DNA of 64,000 nucleotides. It comes from Actinomycetes bacterium. Lineage in GTDB: Bacteria > Actinomycetota > Actinomycetes > Mycobacteriales > Mycobacteriaceae. Positions 7,443 through 16,539 of this stretch are shown one piece after another. The stretch's first letter is position 1; every line of letters starts with the position of its first letter. The stretch covers positions 1 to 64,000 of the forward strand of contig JAEXZY010000126.1 of NCBI GenBank assembly GCA_023404955.1, read 5' to 3'. A program made the translations under genes and the position numbers. The notes under the pieces were generated by a model, which saw only the letters and a program-made list of their open reading frames with translations, was not told the origin of the DNA and made no database searches.

Positions 7443-9539
7443 CTAGAGTTGGCCCAGCAGTGCGTCGCCGTGCACGGGTAGGTCGCGGATACGGATGCCG
7501 GTGGCGTGGTGGATTGCGTTGAGCACTGCGGCGGCGGAACCAACGATTCCGATCTCGCCGGCCCCGCGCGACCCCATCGGGCTGGCGTGTTCGTCGGCGT
7601 CGTCGTCGAGCCAGATCGCGTCCATGTCGGGGATATCGGCGTGGCTGGCGAAGTGATAGCTCGCCAGGTCCTGGGTGACGACGTGACCGAAGCGGTGGTC
7701 GCGAACGCTTTCCTCGTGCAGCGCCATCGACAGGCCCATGGTCATGCCGCCGATGAGCTGCGAGTGCAGCGTCGTCGGGTTGATCGCTTGGCCGATGGAG
7801 AACACCCCGAGCATGCGGGAGACGCGGACCTCGCCGGTGTAGCGGCTGACCCGTACCTCAACGAAGTGCGCGCCGAACGAGTACATACCGTAGTTCTCGG
7901 CGTCCTCGTTCTCCGGCGGCTCGGCGGTGGTGGCCGCGCCGACGGCGGGGTCGTCGCCGTGTTCCTTTCGGAATGCCTGCGCCGCAGCGTGAATGGTGGC
8001 GCCCCAGGAGCTGATGCCCGACGAGCCGCCCGACACCGATGCTGGCGGCAGGTCGGTGTCGCCGATCTGCAGGTCGACCGCTGACGTCTCGATGCCGAGC
8101 ATGTCGGCGGCGATCTGCGTGAGCGTCGTCCACGTGCCGGTGCCGATGTCGGTGGCGCCGATCTGCACCGAGTAGCGGCCGGCGGCGACGTGCTCGATGC
8201 GGCAGGCGTTGCCGGGCATGACCATCGCGGGGTACTCAGCTGACGCGACGCCGGTGCCGATCAGCCATTCGCCGTCGCGCGTGCTTCGCGGTTCGGGGTT
8301 GCGCTGGTCCCAGCCGAAGCGGGTGGCGCCGGTGCGCAGGCATTCGAGCAGGCGCCGGTTGGACCACGGGTTGCCGGTTTCGGGGTCGACGTCGGGCTCG
8401 TTGCGCACGCGCAGTTCGATCGGGTCGAGATTGCAGGCGATCGCCAGCTCGTCCATCGCGACCTCGAGCGCGAACATGCCGGGGCATTCGCCGGGTGCGC
8501 GCATCCAAAACGGCACGGGAACATCGAGTTTCGCGAGCCGGTGGCTGGTCTTGCGGGCATCGGCGGCGTACATCATCCGCGCCGGCGTCGCGGTCTGCTC
8601 GGCATACTCCTTGACGGTGGCGGTCTGCTCGATGACGTCGTGGCTGATGGCGGCGAGCTTCCCGTCGCGGTCAGCGCCAAGGCGCACGTGCTGGATGGTG
8701 GGTGTGCGGTAGCCGACGAACGCGAACATCTGCTGCCGGGTCACTGCCAGCTTCACCGGTCGGCCAGGAACGTGCATGGCTGCCATGGCGGCGAGCACGT
8801 TGTGCGAGTGTGGTGACCCCTTGGACCCGAAGCCGCCGCCGACGTTCTTGGCGACGACGCGAATCTGCTCCGGCTGAAGGCCGAAAGTCTGCGCCAGCGT
8901 CTTGCGGACGACGTGCACGCCCTGGGTCGAGTCGTACAGCGTCAGCAGCGGGCCGTCGGGATCCCAGGTGGCGATGGTGGCGTGCGGTTCCATCGGATTG
9001 TTGTGCTCGTGTGGGGTGGTGTACGTCTGGTCGACGGTGATCTCGGCCTGCTCGAGCGCGGCCTCGACGTCGCCCTCGGCGGTGTCGGTCTCATGGCCGG
9101 AGTTCACTTCCTCAGGAGCGTACAGCCCAGGATGGTCGGCGCGGATCTCGGTATCGTGCTCGGCCTCGTCGTAGGTGACGGTGACGAGAGCGGCTGCCTG
9201 CCGGGCGGTTTCAGCGCTGTCGGCGATGACACCGCCGATGATCTGACCGCGGTAGTGCACCTGGTCGTCCTGCAGGATCACTAAGTCGCCGTCATCGGTG
9301 TCGGCCAGAGTCGGCGCATTGAAGACGGTGAGGACGGCATGCACGCCCTCGAGCGCTTCGGCGGCGGCGGTGTCCATCGCGGTGATGGTGCCCTTGGCGA
9401 TCGCGGCCTGCGCCGGGTGCAGGTACAGCGGCGCGTCGACCGGATACTCGAATGCGTAGGTCGCGGTGCCGGTGACCTTGGCGGGTCCGTCGAGGCGGGT
9501 GAGCCGGCTGCCGATGGCGTGGGGTTCGACGAGGGTCAC
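7443..9539 (-). CDS. paoC: Aldehyde oxidoreductase / xanthine dehydrogenase family, molybdenum-binding subunit (PaoC-like)
   Basis: A 698-aa large subunit of a three-subunit molybdo-flavoenzyme that oxidises aldehydes (or purine-like heterocycles) at a molybdopterin centre. Visible marks are the N-terminal a/b hammerhead start RLDGPAKVTGTATY, the cofactor loop VGGGFGSKG near residue 240, the molybdopterin-contact region GASDIG-like (QIGATDIGTGTWT) and the catalytic glutamate in GSRGAGEIGIVGSAA near residue 660. The GTG start overlaps the stop of the FAD-subunit gene (GTGA), so translation is coupled. No Tat or Sec signal is seen, so the enzyme is probably cytoplasmic. Gene order and the cluster-bearing FAD subunit favour the PaoABC periplasmic-type family over classical xanthine dehydrogenase. 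Cofactor insertion genes (XdhC/MoaE types) are not in the window. Confidence 0.88.
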   Translation of the reverse strand: MTLVEPHAIGSRLTRLDGPAKVTGTATYAFEYPVDAPLYLHPAQAAIAKGTITAMDTAAAEALEGVHAVLTVFNAPTLADTDDGDLVILQDDQVHYRGQIIGGVIADSAETARQAAALVTVTYDEAEHDTEIRADHPGLYAPEEVNSGHETDTAEGDVEAALEQAEITVDQTYTTPHEHNNPMEPHATIATWDPDGPLLTLYDSTQGVHVVRKTLAQTFGLQPEQIRVVAKNVGGGFGSKGSPHSHNVLAAMAAMHVPGRPVKLAVTRQQMFAFVGYRTPTIQHVRLGADRDGKLAAISHDVIEQTATVKEYAEQTATPARMMYAADARKTSHRLAKLDVPVPFWMRAPGECPGMFALEVAMDELAIACNLDPIELRVRNEPDVDPETGNPWSNRRLLECLRTGATRFGWDQRNPEPRSTRDGEWLIGTGVASAEYPAMVMPGNACRIEHVAAGRYSVQIGATDIGTGTWTTLTQIAADMLGIETSAVDLQIGDTDLPPASVSGGSSGISSWGATIHAAAQAFRKEHGDDPAVGAATTAEPPENEDAENYGMYSFGAHFVEVRVSRYTGEVRVSRMLGVFSIGQAINPTTLHSQLIGGMTMGLSMALHEESVRDHRFGHVVTQDLASYHFASHADIPDMDAIWLDDDADEHASPMGSRGAGEIGIVGSAAAVLNAIHHATGIRIRDLPVHGDALLGQL

Positions 9540-10528
9540 CGCTGCCGTCCTTCCGCGAGGGTGGTCAGGGTGGCGACGATGGTGCGGGCGGTCAGTTCGA
9601 CCTTGAACTCGTTGCCCTGCTGCGGTTCGGCGTGGACGAGTTCGGCATCGGCGGCCTGACCGAACGTCTCCTCTGTGGCGGGTTGGCCGACGAGCGCCTG
9701 TTCGGCTCGGGTGGCGCGCCAGGGCTTGTGCGCGACGCCGCCGAGAGCGATGCGGGCCGAAATGATCGTGCTGTCGTCGAGGACGAGTTCGGCGGCGACG
9801 GAGGTGACCGCGAAGGCGTAGGAGGCGCGGTCGCGGACCTTGCGGTAGGTGGAGCGGGCGCCGTCGGGCGCGGGTGGGATCTCGACCGCGGTGATGAGCG
9901 CTCCGCGGGGGAGAGTGGTGTCGAGGTCCGGACGGTCGCCCGGCAAACGATGGAAATCGCTGAGCTTGATGCGGTGTTCGCCGTCGGTGTCGAGGTAGAC
10001 GACGCTGGCGTCGAGGGCGGCCATGGCGACGGCCATGTCGGACGGGTGGGTGGCGATGCAGTGCTCGGACGCACCGAGGATGGCGTGGTAGCGGGTGTAG
10101 CCGCCGATGGCGGAGCAGCCGGTGCCGGGGGTGCGCTTGTTGCAGGGGGTGGTGAGGTCCTGGAAGTAGACGCAACGGGTGCGCTGTAGCAGGTTTCCTG
10201 CGGTGGTGGCGAGGTTGCGCAGCTGACCGGACGCGCCGGCGAGCAGGGCGCGGGCGAGGACGGGGTAGTGGCTGCGGACGATCGGGTGGGCGGCGAGGTC
10301 GCTGTTGCGGACGTCGGCGCCGATGCGCACGGTGCCGTCGGGGCGGCGTTCGACGTCGGTCAGCGGTAGGTGGCCGACGTCGACGACGAGGCCGGGTTCG
10401 GCGATGCCGAGTTTCATGTGGTCGACGAGGTTGGTGCCGCCGGCGAGGAAGACGGCGTCGGGGCGGTCGGCGACGGCGGTGACGGCGTCGGCGACGCTGC
10501 TGGCGCGGTGGTACTCGAAGGGGATCAT
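9536..10528 (-). CDS. paoB: Aldehyde oxidoreductase FAD-binding subunit with extra [4Fe-4S] motif (PaoB-like)
   Basis: A 330-aa CO-dehydrogenase-type FAD subunit that relays electrons from the iron-sulfur subunit. FAD-contact motifs are AGGTNLVD (residues 29-36) and TTAGNLLQ (108-115). Directly after comes a cysteine-rich insertion with C119, C129, C138 and C157 (TRCVYFQDLTTPCNK, TGCSAIGG, SEHCIATHPSD). In Escherichia coli PaoB such an insertion carries an additional [4Fe-4S] cluster; that assignment is by family knowledge. The ATG at 10528 overlaps the stop of the small-subunit gene (ATGA), and the stop overlaps the GTG of the large-subunit gene. The three genes are therefore one tightly coupled operon. 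Confidence 0.88.
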   Translation of the reverse strand: MIPFEYHRASSVADAVTAVADRPDAVFLAGGTNLVDHMKLGIAEPGLVVDVGHLPLTDVERRPDGTVRIGADVRNSDLAAHPIVRSHYPVLARALLAGASGQLRNLATTAGNLLQRTRCVYFQDLTTPCNKRTPGTGCSAIGGYTRYHAILGASEHCIATHPSDMAVAMAALDASVVYLDTDGEHRIKLSDFHRLPGDRPDLDTTLPRGALITAVEIPPAPDGARSTYRKVRDRASYAFAVTSVAAELVLDDSTIISARIALGGVAHKPWRATRAEQALVGQPATEETFGQAADAELVHAEPQQGNEFKVELTARTIVATLTTLAEGRQR

Positions 10529-11040
10529 CGGGCGGCCTTTTGGATGGCGTCGAGGATGTTGGGGTAGGCGGCGCAGCGACAGAGGTTGCCGTTCATGCGT
10601 TCTCGGATCTCGGCGTTGGTGAGTTCGGCGGTGTCTTCGAGGTCGTCGGTGACGTGGCTGGGGGAGCCGGACTTGATCTCGTCGAGCATGCCGACCGCGG
10701 AGCAGATCTGGCCGGGCGTGCAATAGCCGCACTGGAAGCCGTCGTGCTCGAGGAAGGCCTGGGCGACGGGGTGCAGCTGGTCCCCTTCGCCGAGGCCGGC
10801 TGCGGTCTGAACCTCGGCGCCGTCGTGGGCCACGGCGAAAGCTAGGCAGGTGGTGGCGCGCCGGCCGTCGAGTAGGACGGTGCACGATCCGCACTGGCCG
10901 TGGTCGCACCCCTTCTTCGGCGCGGTGACGCCGAGGTGCTCGCGCAGCAGGTCGAGGAGGGTGATGCGGTTGTCGACGTGCACGGTGTGGTCCGTGCCGT
11001 CGACGCGCAGGGATACGTCGGTGAAGTGGGCTGACTTCAT
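10525..11040 (-). CDS. paoA: Aldehyde oxidoreductase [2Fe-2S] subunit (PaoA-like)
   Basis: A 171-aa electron-transfer subunit with two [2Fe-2S] sites. The plant-ferredoxin-type site is C45, C50, C53 and C65 (GCDHGQCGSCTVLLDG, then TTC). The all-helical second site is C104, C107, C154 and C156 (QCGYCTPGQ, then GNLCRC). E. coli PaoA has a Tat signal; here the protein begins directly with MKSAHFTDVSLRVDG, so export is unlikely. It is the first gene of the operon reading leftward into the FAD and Mo subunits. The 430 bp upstream is the probable promoter region. Confidence 0.9.
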   Translation of the reverse strand: MKSAHFTDVSLRVDGTDHTVHVDNRITLLDLLREHLGVTAPKKGCDHGQCGSCTVLLDGRRATTCLAFAVAHDGAEVQTAAGLGEGDQLHPVAQAFLEHDGFQCGYCTPGQICSAVGMLDEIKSGSPSHVTDDLEDTAELTNAEIRERMNGNLCRCAAYPNILDAIQKAAR

Positions 11041-11469
11041 GGGCGGGGGCTACCCTGGGGTGGGGTGGTGAAAACCAGACAGCTAGACCGCGCAGCCAAA
11101 CTGCGTTCGCCAGTCACGGATGAGTGGACGTGACCCCCACGGCGGTCCCACGGAAGCTTCTGTGGGCGGACTCGCGCAAGATCCTCCTGTTCCACCGAGA
11201 ACCAATCCCCGCAGCGACGTGCGCCACGGGACGCCCGGTGGTCACGACCAGACGAGATAGTCACCCCTTAGCGGTCATTCTGATACCCCCCAACCGCCGG
11301 TCCGGCGGTGAACCGCCAGGGCGGCCCAAGGCAGCGCTCGCCACCCGCCAAAATCTGATTAATCTCAAATTTCGGGTAACGAGACTGCGCCGGGTCAAAC
11401 CCGATCCCGCCTCAGAGTGTCCTTGACGTGGGTGACTAAGGCGCAGCCTAGTTAGTTCCGATGTGGCTG
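11041..11469. other. Intergenic region upstream of the aldehyde oxidoreductase operon
   Basis: About 430 bp without a convincing gene. It contains a loose TCTCA-N-GAGAC pair near 11360-11390 resembling the TGAGACA motifs elsewhere. It should hold the promoter of the leftward paoABC operon and the 3' side of the aldo/keto reductase gene. Confidence 0.5.
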
Positions 11470-12312
11470 TCAGAGCATCTCGAGTGGGCCGGGCCTCGTG
11501 GGCGGCGGGAAGGCACTGTCGAGCACGGCGAGATCGTCGGGGCTGAGGCTGATGTCAGCGGAGCCGGCATTTTCTCGAACATGTTCAGGCGTGCTCGCGC
11601 GCGGGATGGTGCAGATGTCGTCGTGGCGTAGCACCCAGGCCAACGCGATTTGGGCCGCCGTGGCAGCGTGGCGCCGGGCGACCTGGTCCAGGGCCTTGTT
11701 TCCCAGGAGGCGGCCCTGCTCGATTGGGGAGTAGGCCATGACCGGGATGTTGCGTTCGGATAGCCAGGGGAAGAGATCGTATTCCGGTCCGCGGCGCGTC
11801 AGGTTGTAAAGGATCTGGTTGGCCTGTGTCTGGCCGCCGCCGGGTACACCGGTCAACTCGACCATGTCGTCGGGGTCGAGGTTGCTCACCCCCCAGTGGC
11901 GGATTAGCCCGGCGGCCGCCAGGTCGGCGAAGCCCTCGAGCGTCTCGGCGAGCGGGACGTTGCCTCGCCAGTGCAGGAGGTAGAGATCGATGTGGTCGGT
12001 GTTGAGCCGCGCGAGGCTGGCCTTGCAGGCCCGCACGGTACCGGCTCGGCTCGCGTGGTTCGGCAGCACCTTGTCCACCAGGAACACTTCGTCGCGGCGC
12101 CCGGCGATCGCTTCGCCCACCAGGGTCTCCGCTGCGCCGTTGCCATACATTTCGGCGGTGTCGATCAGTGTCATGCCCAGATCGAGCCCGAGCCGGATGG
12201 CGGCGATCTCGTCGGCCCGTCGCGCGGGATGTTCGGCGAAGTGCCACGTGCCTTGGCCCAGTGCCGCAATCGGCTCGCCGGAGGGCAGGACTACCTGGCG
12301 GGCAGCTGTCAC
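11470..12312 (-). CDS. Aldo/keto reductase
   Basis: A 280-aa NADPH-dependent carbonyl reductase of the AKR superfamily. The catalytic tetrad is in place: D51 and Y56 in DTAEMYGNG, K81 in LVDKVLP, H114 in YLLHW. The NADP-binding C-terminal half includes YNLTRRGPE, AYSPIEQGRLL and IPRASTPEHVRENAG. The length is near the small-AKR average. It reads leftward, between the LtrA gene and the aldehyde oxidoreductase operon, consistent with a local aldehyde-handling theme. The physiological substrate is unknown. Confidence 0.9.
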   Translation of the reverse strand: MTAARQVVLPSGEPIAALGQGTWHFAEHPARRADEIAAIRLGLDLGMTLIDTAEMYGNGAAETLVGEAIAGRRDEVFLVDKVLPNHASRAGTVRACKASLARLNTDHIDLYLLHWRGNVPLAETLEGFADLAAAGLIRHWGVSNLDPDDMVELTGVPGGGQTQANQILYNLTRRGPEYDLFPWLSERNIPVMAYSPIEQGRLLGNKALDQVARRHAATAAQIALAWVLRHDDICTIPRASTPEHVRENAGSADISLSPDDLAVLDSAFPPPTRPGPLEML

Positions 12313-12408
12313 GATGTACGACCTTTCTGCGAGTCATCCTCATCGCTGACCAGATCGCGGCATCGCGGTCCGACCGACAGGCAGCTGATGCTGGGTGGTA
12401 CGAGCTGG

Positions 12409-13548
12409 TCACCGGGCTTGCCCCGCTACGCCGGGGCCGACATGGGGGTGACGCCGTAATTCCCACGCCAACCGCAGGCCTCCGATGACGGTGAGCAGTC
12501 CGAGGGCCGCGATCGCGGAGACGTGTAGGAGCACCGGCAGGGTGGCAGCGGCGGCGATCCCGGTCGCGGCGCGGTTGATGGGAATCTGTCGGTGGTCGCG
12601 CCACCGGTAGGCCCCGTCGCCGAGGTAGAACAGCGCCATGCCACCGGCGAGTGCGATGGCAGACAGCAGGGGAAGCGGCGAGCTGGCGCGTTCGACGGCA
12701 GCGTGGGCGCCGACGGCGAATAGCGTGATGCCAGCCACCAGCGGCAGGTGCAGATAGCTGTAGGCGTCACGCGCAAGCTGGGCCCGTTGCGTCCCGGTGG
12801 CTTGTTCGAGCCGCTGCTGCGCCCCGCCCGTGAGACCGAAGTAGGTCCACCAGAACGTCGCCATGATCGCCACGCCCAGCACCAGGGCGGTGACGACCTC
12901 GAAGCGGTGCAAATCCGTTGCGCCTGCACCGAGTTCGGTGATCGCCAGACCGAGCGCGATGATGATGATCGAGCCGTGGCGGGATACGAAGTATGACGGT
13001 GAGACGCGGAACCCGCCGAGGCCGAACACAGCAGGGGCGCCGTAGTCAATGACTGCGGCAGCTACCCACAGCAGTTCCCGGCCCGGAGTGTCCACGAAGG
13101 CGGCCGCCACGATGCAGGCGGGAGCGGCGACGAAGGCCGGTGCCAGCCGTCGGATGCTGCGCCGCATGTCGTCATCCTCGCCCGAGGAGGAGACAACGAA
13201 CTCCACGACGTGGATCAATCTCACCACCAGCAGAGCGATCGCGAAGACGAGCGCCCCCGAGGAGAACGCCATGGGCAACGCCGCCGCCGCGACGAGCATC
13301 GCGGCCATCGCCGCCATCACGGCCGCCTGATGCCGCACGCCCTGGGTGTCGAAGGTGTTGATGAGCCAGGTGTAGCCGACCCAGGCCCACCACACCGCGA
13401 GCAGGGCGAGTGCCGCCCGGCCGAACCCGGCCGGTGACAAATCTTGCAGCACGAGCCGTGTGACCTGCGACATCGCGAAGGTGAACACCAGGTCGAAGAA
13501 GAGTTCGAGGTTGCCCTCCGACTTCGACCCGTGGTCATCGTCGGTCAT
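12409..13548 (-). CDS. Low temperature requirement A (LtrA) family membrane protein, copy 1
   Basis: A 379-aa polytopic membrane protein with about ten or more hydrophobic segments. The family hallmark is the N-terminal ELFFDLVFTFAMSQVTRLV, with further marks WWAWVGYTWLINTFDTQ and HGSIIIIALGLAITELG. The ATG at 13548 (MTDDDHGSKSEGN) is chosen because upstream residues are not hydrophobic or conserved. The biochemical role of LtrA proteins is poorly known. A second, clearly different LtrA gene lies at 18789 in the same redox block, which is notable. Confidence 0.85.
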   Translation of the reverse strand: MTDDDHGSKSEGNLELFFDLVFTFAMSQVTRLVLQDLSPAGFGRAALALLAVWWAWVGYTWLINTFDTQGVRHQAAVMAAMAAMLVAAAALPMAFSSGALVFAIALLVVRLIHVVEFVVSSSGEDDDMRRSIRRLAPAFVAAPACIVAAAFVDTPGRELLWVAAAVIDYGAPAVFGLGGFRVSPSYFVSRHGSIIIIALGLAITELGAGATDLHRFEVVTALVLGVAIMATFWWTYFGLTGGAQQRLEQATGTQRAQLARDAYSYLHLPLVAGITLFAVGAHAAVERASSPLPLLSAIALAGGMALFYLGDGAYRWRDHRQIPINRAATGIAAAATLPVLLHVSAIAALGLLTVIGGLRLAWELRRHPHVGPGVAGQAR

Positions 13549-13750
13549 CGCTTTCTCGGGCTGCGCTTCACCGTGGACGCCACGGAGCCCAGCGTCTCCC
13601 AAGCGCCAAATTGCCGGGCGGTGCAGATCACCATGAACAGCGACGAGGACCTGTCGGCCGCCGTGCTTCCATTCGGCCAAGGAGCACGACGCTTTCACAA
13701 GAGTCCGCCATATTTTTCTCCTCTACGCGGCTTGTCGACGTCGGTCGTCG

Positions 13751-14164
13751 CTACAGCGCCTCAGCGGCCGCCTGCGCGACGGTCTTGTCTTGTTCTCCGG
13801 TGCCGCCACTGACGCCGACCGCGCCTACGATCTGGCCGCCTTGTTGCACCGGTATGCCGCCGGCAAAGATCATGATCCGTCCGTGGTTGGACGCGTGTAC
13901 TCCGTAGAACTGATTACCGGGGGCGGCATCCGCGGCTAGCTCTTCGGTTGAGACGTCGAGCGCACGTGCGGTGAACGCCTTGTTGATCGCGATGTCGACA
14001 CTGCCGATCCACGCGCCGTCCATCCGCGCGTGGGCGACTAGGTTGCCCCCCGCGTCCACGACGGCAATGTTCGAGGGCGAGGAGATCTCCTCGGCTTTGG
14101 CCCGCCCGGCGGCGATCATACGCTGCGCATCATCGAGGGACACCGAGCTTTGAGTGAAAGTCAT
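13751..14164 (-). CDS. GlcG/HbpS family heme-binding-like protein
   Basis: A 137-aa protein of the GlcG/HbpS fold. It starts SVSLDDAQRMIAAGRAKAEE and has the typical IAVVDAGGNLVAHARMDGAW, IAINKAFTARAL and the glycine-rich C-terminal GGIPVQQGGQIVGAVGVSGGTGEQD. No signal peptide is visible. HbpS in Streptomyces senses heme/iron redox stress; many GlcG-like relatives sit in oxidoreductase operons with no assigned function. It is in the same orientation as the quinol monooxygenase and DJ-1 genes upstream and may be co-transcribed (92-bp gap). Confidence 0.85.
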   Translation of the reverse strand: MTFTQSSVSLDDAQRMIAAGRAKAEEISSPSNIAVVDAGGNLVAHARMDGAWIGSVDIAINKAFTARALDVSTEELAADAAPGNQFYGVHASNHGRIMIFAGGIPVQQGGQIVGAVGVSGGTGEQDKTVAQAAAEAL

Positions 14165-14256
14165 GATGGATGTGCTCCGATCTTCGTGGAATGCTCGACG
14201 ACTGCACCGCTGCTCCTAGCCGCGGTGTCCTCCGTCGGGGTCATGGACCGGCCTCA

Positions 14257-14565
14257 TCACTCTGCGCCGGGCAGCTTGTAGGCGAGCACGTCGACGTTCT
14301 GGATGCTTGGTCCTGCGCTGAACAGCTCGCCGCCCTTCGCGGCAAGGGCTTGGCCGACACCCCCCGACAGGTGGCTTTGACGGGCGGCGTCGTCGGGAAA
14401 CACGTCGAAGATGCCGAAGGTCGACTCGTCGAATCGAAGGGCGAACCAAGCGCGCGTCCCCGGCTCCTGCTCGACGATTGGGCGCGCGTCGCGGAGAAAC
14501 TGCGCGACGTCCTCTTCCTTGCCGGCTTTGGCGTGCAGCGTGACTGACAATGCAACGTGAATCAT
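14257..14565 (-). CDS. Putative quinol monooxygenase (ABM domain)
   Basis: A 102-aa antibiotic-biosynthesis-monooxygenase fold protein (YgiN-like). Motifs: MIHVALSVTLHAKAGKEEDV, IVEQEPGTRAWFALRFDESTFGIFDVF and AARQSHLSGGVGQAL, which matches the family pattern of a histidine after the DEAARQAH-type turn. Its ATG overlaps the stop of the DJ-1/PfpI gene (ATGA), so the two are translationally coupled. It probably acts on quinols or other small electrophiles without a cofactor, in line with neighbouring redox and aldehyde genes. Confidence 0.85.
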   Translation of the reverse strand: MIHVALSVTLHAKAGKEEDVAQFLRDARPIVEQEPGTRAWFALRFDESTFGIFDVFPDDAARQSHLSGGVGQALAAKGGELFSAGPSIQNVDVLAYKLPGAE

Positions 14566-15107
14566 GTTTGGCTGAACAGTTTCACGATCGCCGCGCAGAA
14601 GGCCGGCAGGTCCTCGGGTGAGCGGCTGGTGATCAGGTTCCCGTCGTGGGCGACCTCCTGGTCCACGACGTTGGCACCGGCGTTGCGCAGGTCGGTGCGG
14701 ATGCTTGGATAAGAGGTCAGCGTTCGGCCCTCCGCGACACCGGCCTCGATCAGCGTCCAGGGTCCGTGGCAAATCGCGGCGACCGGCTTGCCTGAGGTCA
14801 CGAAGTCGCGCACGAACCCGACCGCGGCATCGTCGATGCGCAGCTTGTCCGGGTTCACCGTGCCGCCGGGCAGCAGCAGCGCGTCGTAGTCGTCGACCGC
14901 GGCGGACTTCACCAGGGCGTCGACTGAGAACGTTCCGGCTGCGTCTAGGTCGTTGTTGCGGGCTTGGATGTCGCCGTCATGCAGGGACAGCAGCTCGGTC
15001 GTGGCCCCGGCATCGTGCAACGCCTGTCGGGGCTGTTCCAGTTCGACGCGCTCTACCCCGTCTGCGGCTAGGATCGCGACCCGCGTTCCGCGCAATTCGT
15101 CTGCCAT
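14562..15107 (-). CDS. DJ-1/PfpI family protein (Hsp31/YhbO-like)
   Basis: A 181-aa protein with the nucleophile elbow AAICHGPW (C113, H114), the acidic partner in GVERVELEQP (about residues 18-26) and LLLPGGTVNPDKLR. Members of this clade act as protein or glyoxal detoxification enzymes; deglycase claims are debated. It is the first gene of a short operon with the ABM monooxygenase, reading leftward from the zinc alcohol dehydrogenase. The location in an aldehyde-metabolising neighbourhood fits a role against reactive carbonyls (inference). Confidence 0.88.
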   Translation of the reverse strand: MADELRGTRVAILAADGVERVELEQPRQALHDAGATTELLSLHDGDIQARNNDLDAAGTFSVDALVKSAAVDDYDALLLPGGTVNPDKLRIDDAAVGFVRDFVTSGKPVAAICHGPWTLIEAGVAEGRTLTSYPSIRTDLRNAGANVVDQEVAHDGNLITSRSPEDLPAFCAAIVKLFSQT

Positions 15108-15195
15108 TGTTCTGCTCCGTCTTCCTATGTTGATGGCACGCCCGTGCGGGCGGGCCGCTGGTGTCGTAAGAGGTTCAGTCTCGACACGAGGGGGG

Positions 15196-16374
15196 TCAGC
15201 GGGTTCCCGCTTCGGCCTTCTGGTGGCCGGAGGCGCCGGGCTTGAGCACGACCTTGGTCCAGCCGTCGTCGCGTGCGTCGAAGTGGGAGTAGGCGTCGGG
15301 GGCTTGGTCCAGCGGCAGTTCGTGGCTGACGATGAACGACGGCTCGGCCTTGCCGGCGGCGATGAGGTCGCGCAACTGCCGGTTGTACTTCTTGATCGGT
15401 GCCTGGCCGCTGCCCATGGTTTGGCCCTTGAACCAGAACATTCCGAAGTCGAAGGCCACTTGGCCGTTTTTGGCCAGTTCGTCAGACGCGCCGGGGTCTT
15501 GGGGGACGAAGACTCCGACCGTGCCGATTCGGCCGGTGAACTTTACCGACTGCACCAGCTTGTTCAGCGTGTCGTTCGGTTGCTCGTTGCCCTGGGGGTC
15601 GTGGGCCTGATAGCCGACGCACTCGCAGCCGTTGTCTGCGCCCAGCCCCTTGGTCTGTTCGAGCACCGCCTCGACCGGGTCGACCTTCGAGTCGTCGATC
15701 GCGATCGCGCCGATCGACTCGGCCAGGCGCAACCGGTCGGGGTGGCGGTCGACGACCATCACCTTGCTGGCCCCGCGGATGGTGGCCGACAGGGCGGCCA
15801 TCAGCCCGACGGGTCCCGCGCCGAAGATGACGGTCTGATCGCCCGGCGTGACGCCGGCCATCTCGGTGGCGTGGTAGCCGGTCGGGAAGATGTCGGAGAG
15901 CATCACGTAGTCGTTCTCCTTCTCCTCGGAGTCCTCGCCCAGCCGTAGGCAGTTGAAGTCACCCCACGGGACGCGCAGCAGCTCGGCCTGGCCGCCGGCC
16001 CATGGCCCCATGTTGGCGAACCCGTAGGCGGCGCCGGCCCACCCATCCACCGGTTGCGCGGTCAGGCAGTAGTTCGTCAGCCCCCGCTCGCAGTTCTTGC
16101 AATGCCCGCAGGCGACGTTGAACGGGAGCACGACGCGATCGCCGACCTGGACCTGATCCACTCCGCCGCCGACTTCGATGACCTCGCCGAGGTTCTCGTG
16201 GCCGAACCACCGGCCGGTCTCGAAATCGGTGCGGCCCTCGTACATGTGCAAATCCGACCCACAGATGTTCGTGGCGGTGATGCGCACCAGCACGTCGGTG
16301 GGCCGCTCGATCCGGGCGTCCGGCACGTCCTTGACGCTGACCTGACGTGCCCCGTCGTACACCACTGCCTTCAT
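15196..16374 (-). CDS. Zinc-dependent alcohol dehydrogenase, formaldehyde-dehydrogenase-like
   Basis: A 392-aa medium-chain dehydrogenase. Catalytic zinc ligands C38 (NICGSDLHMYEG) and the GHE motif H59/E60; structural zinc cysteines C89, C92, C95 and C103 (ACGHCKNCERGLTNYC). Rossmann motif FGAGPVGLMAAL near residue 178, followed by VVDRHPDRL for NAD preference. The insertion with CECVGYQAHD and the overall length match glutathione-independent formaldehyde dehydrogenases. The ATG at 16374 has GGGAG six bases upstream; the frame continues upstream to 16545 but without similarity. It is divergent from the LuxR-type regulator at 16540, which is its likely regulator. Confidence 0.9.
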   Translation of the reverse strand: MKAVVYDGARQVSVKDVPDARIERPTDVLVRITATNICGSDLHMYEGRTDFETGRWFGHENLGEVIEVGGGVDQVQVGDRVVLPFNVACGHCKNCERGLTNYCLTAQPVDGWAGAAYGFANMGPWAGGQAELLRVPWGDFNCLRLGEDSEEKENDYVMLSDIFPTGYHATEMAGVTPGDQTVIFGAGPVGLMAALSATIRGASKVMVVDRHPDRLRLAESIGAIAIDDSKVDPVEAVLEQTKGLGADNGCECVGYQAHDPQGNEQPNDTLNKLVQSVKFTGRIGTVGVFVPQDPGASDELAKNGQVAFDFGMFWFKGQTMGSGQAPIKKYNRQLRDLIAAGKAEPSFIVSHELPLDQAPDAYSHFDARDDGWTKVVLKPGASGHQKAEAGTR

Positions 16375-16539
16375 GTCCGCTCCCATCTTGTGGTTACCTG
16401 TCGGCAAGAGGGGGAATTCGCCACCACCCTGGTCTCGAAGCCGTGGACCCTCACCCACGCAAGCCAACAGCAACTCCGTGCTGCGGCGCATCGGCAGAAC
16501 GACCGATATAGGAAATGGCGCAGCGGATAAGAGGACGAC

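Noticed and set aside
7443..10175. A 910-aa reading of the molybdenum subunit
   Set aside because: The first 212 residues are an Arg/His-rich shadow of the FAD subunit; the real start is the GTG at 9539 overlapping the FAD-subunit stop.
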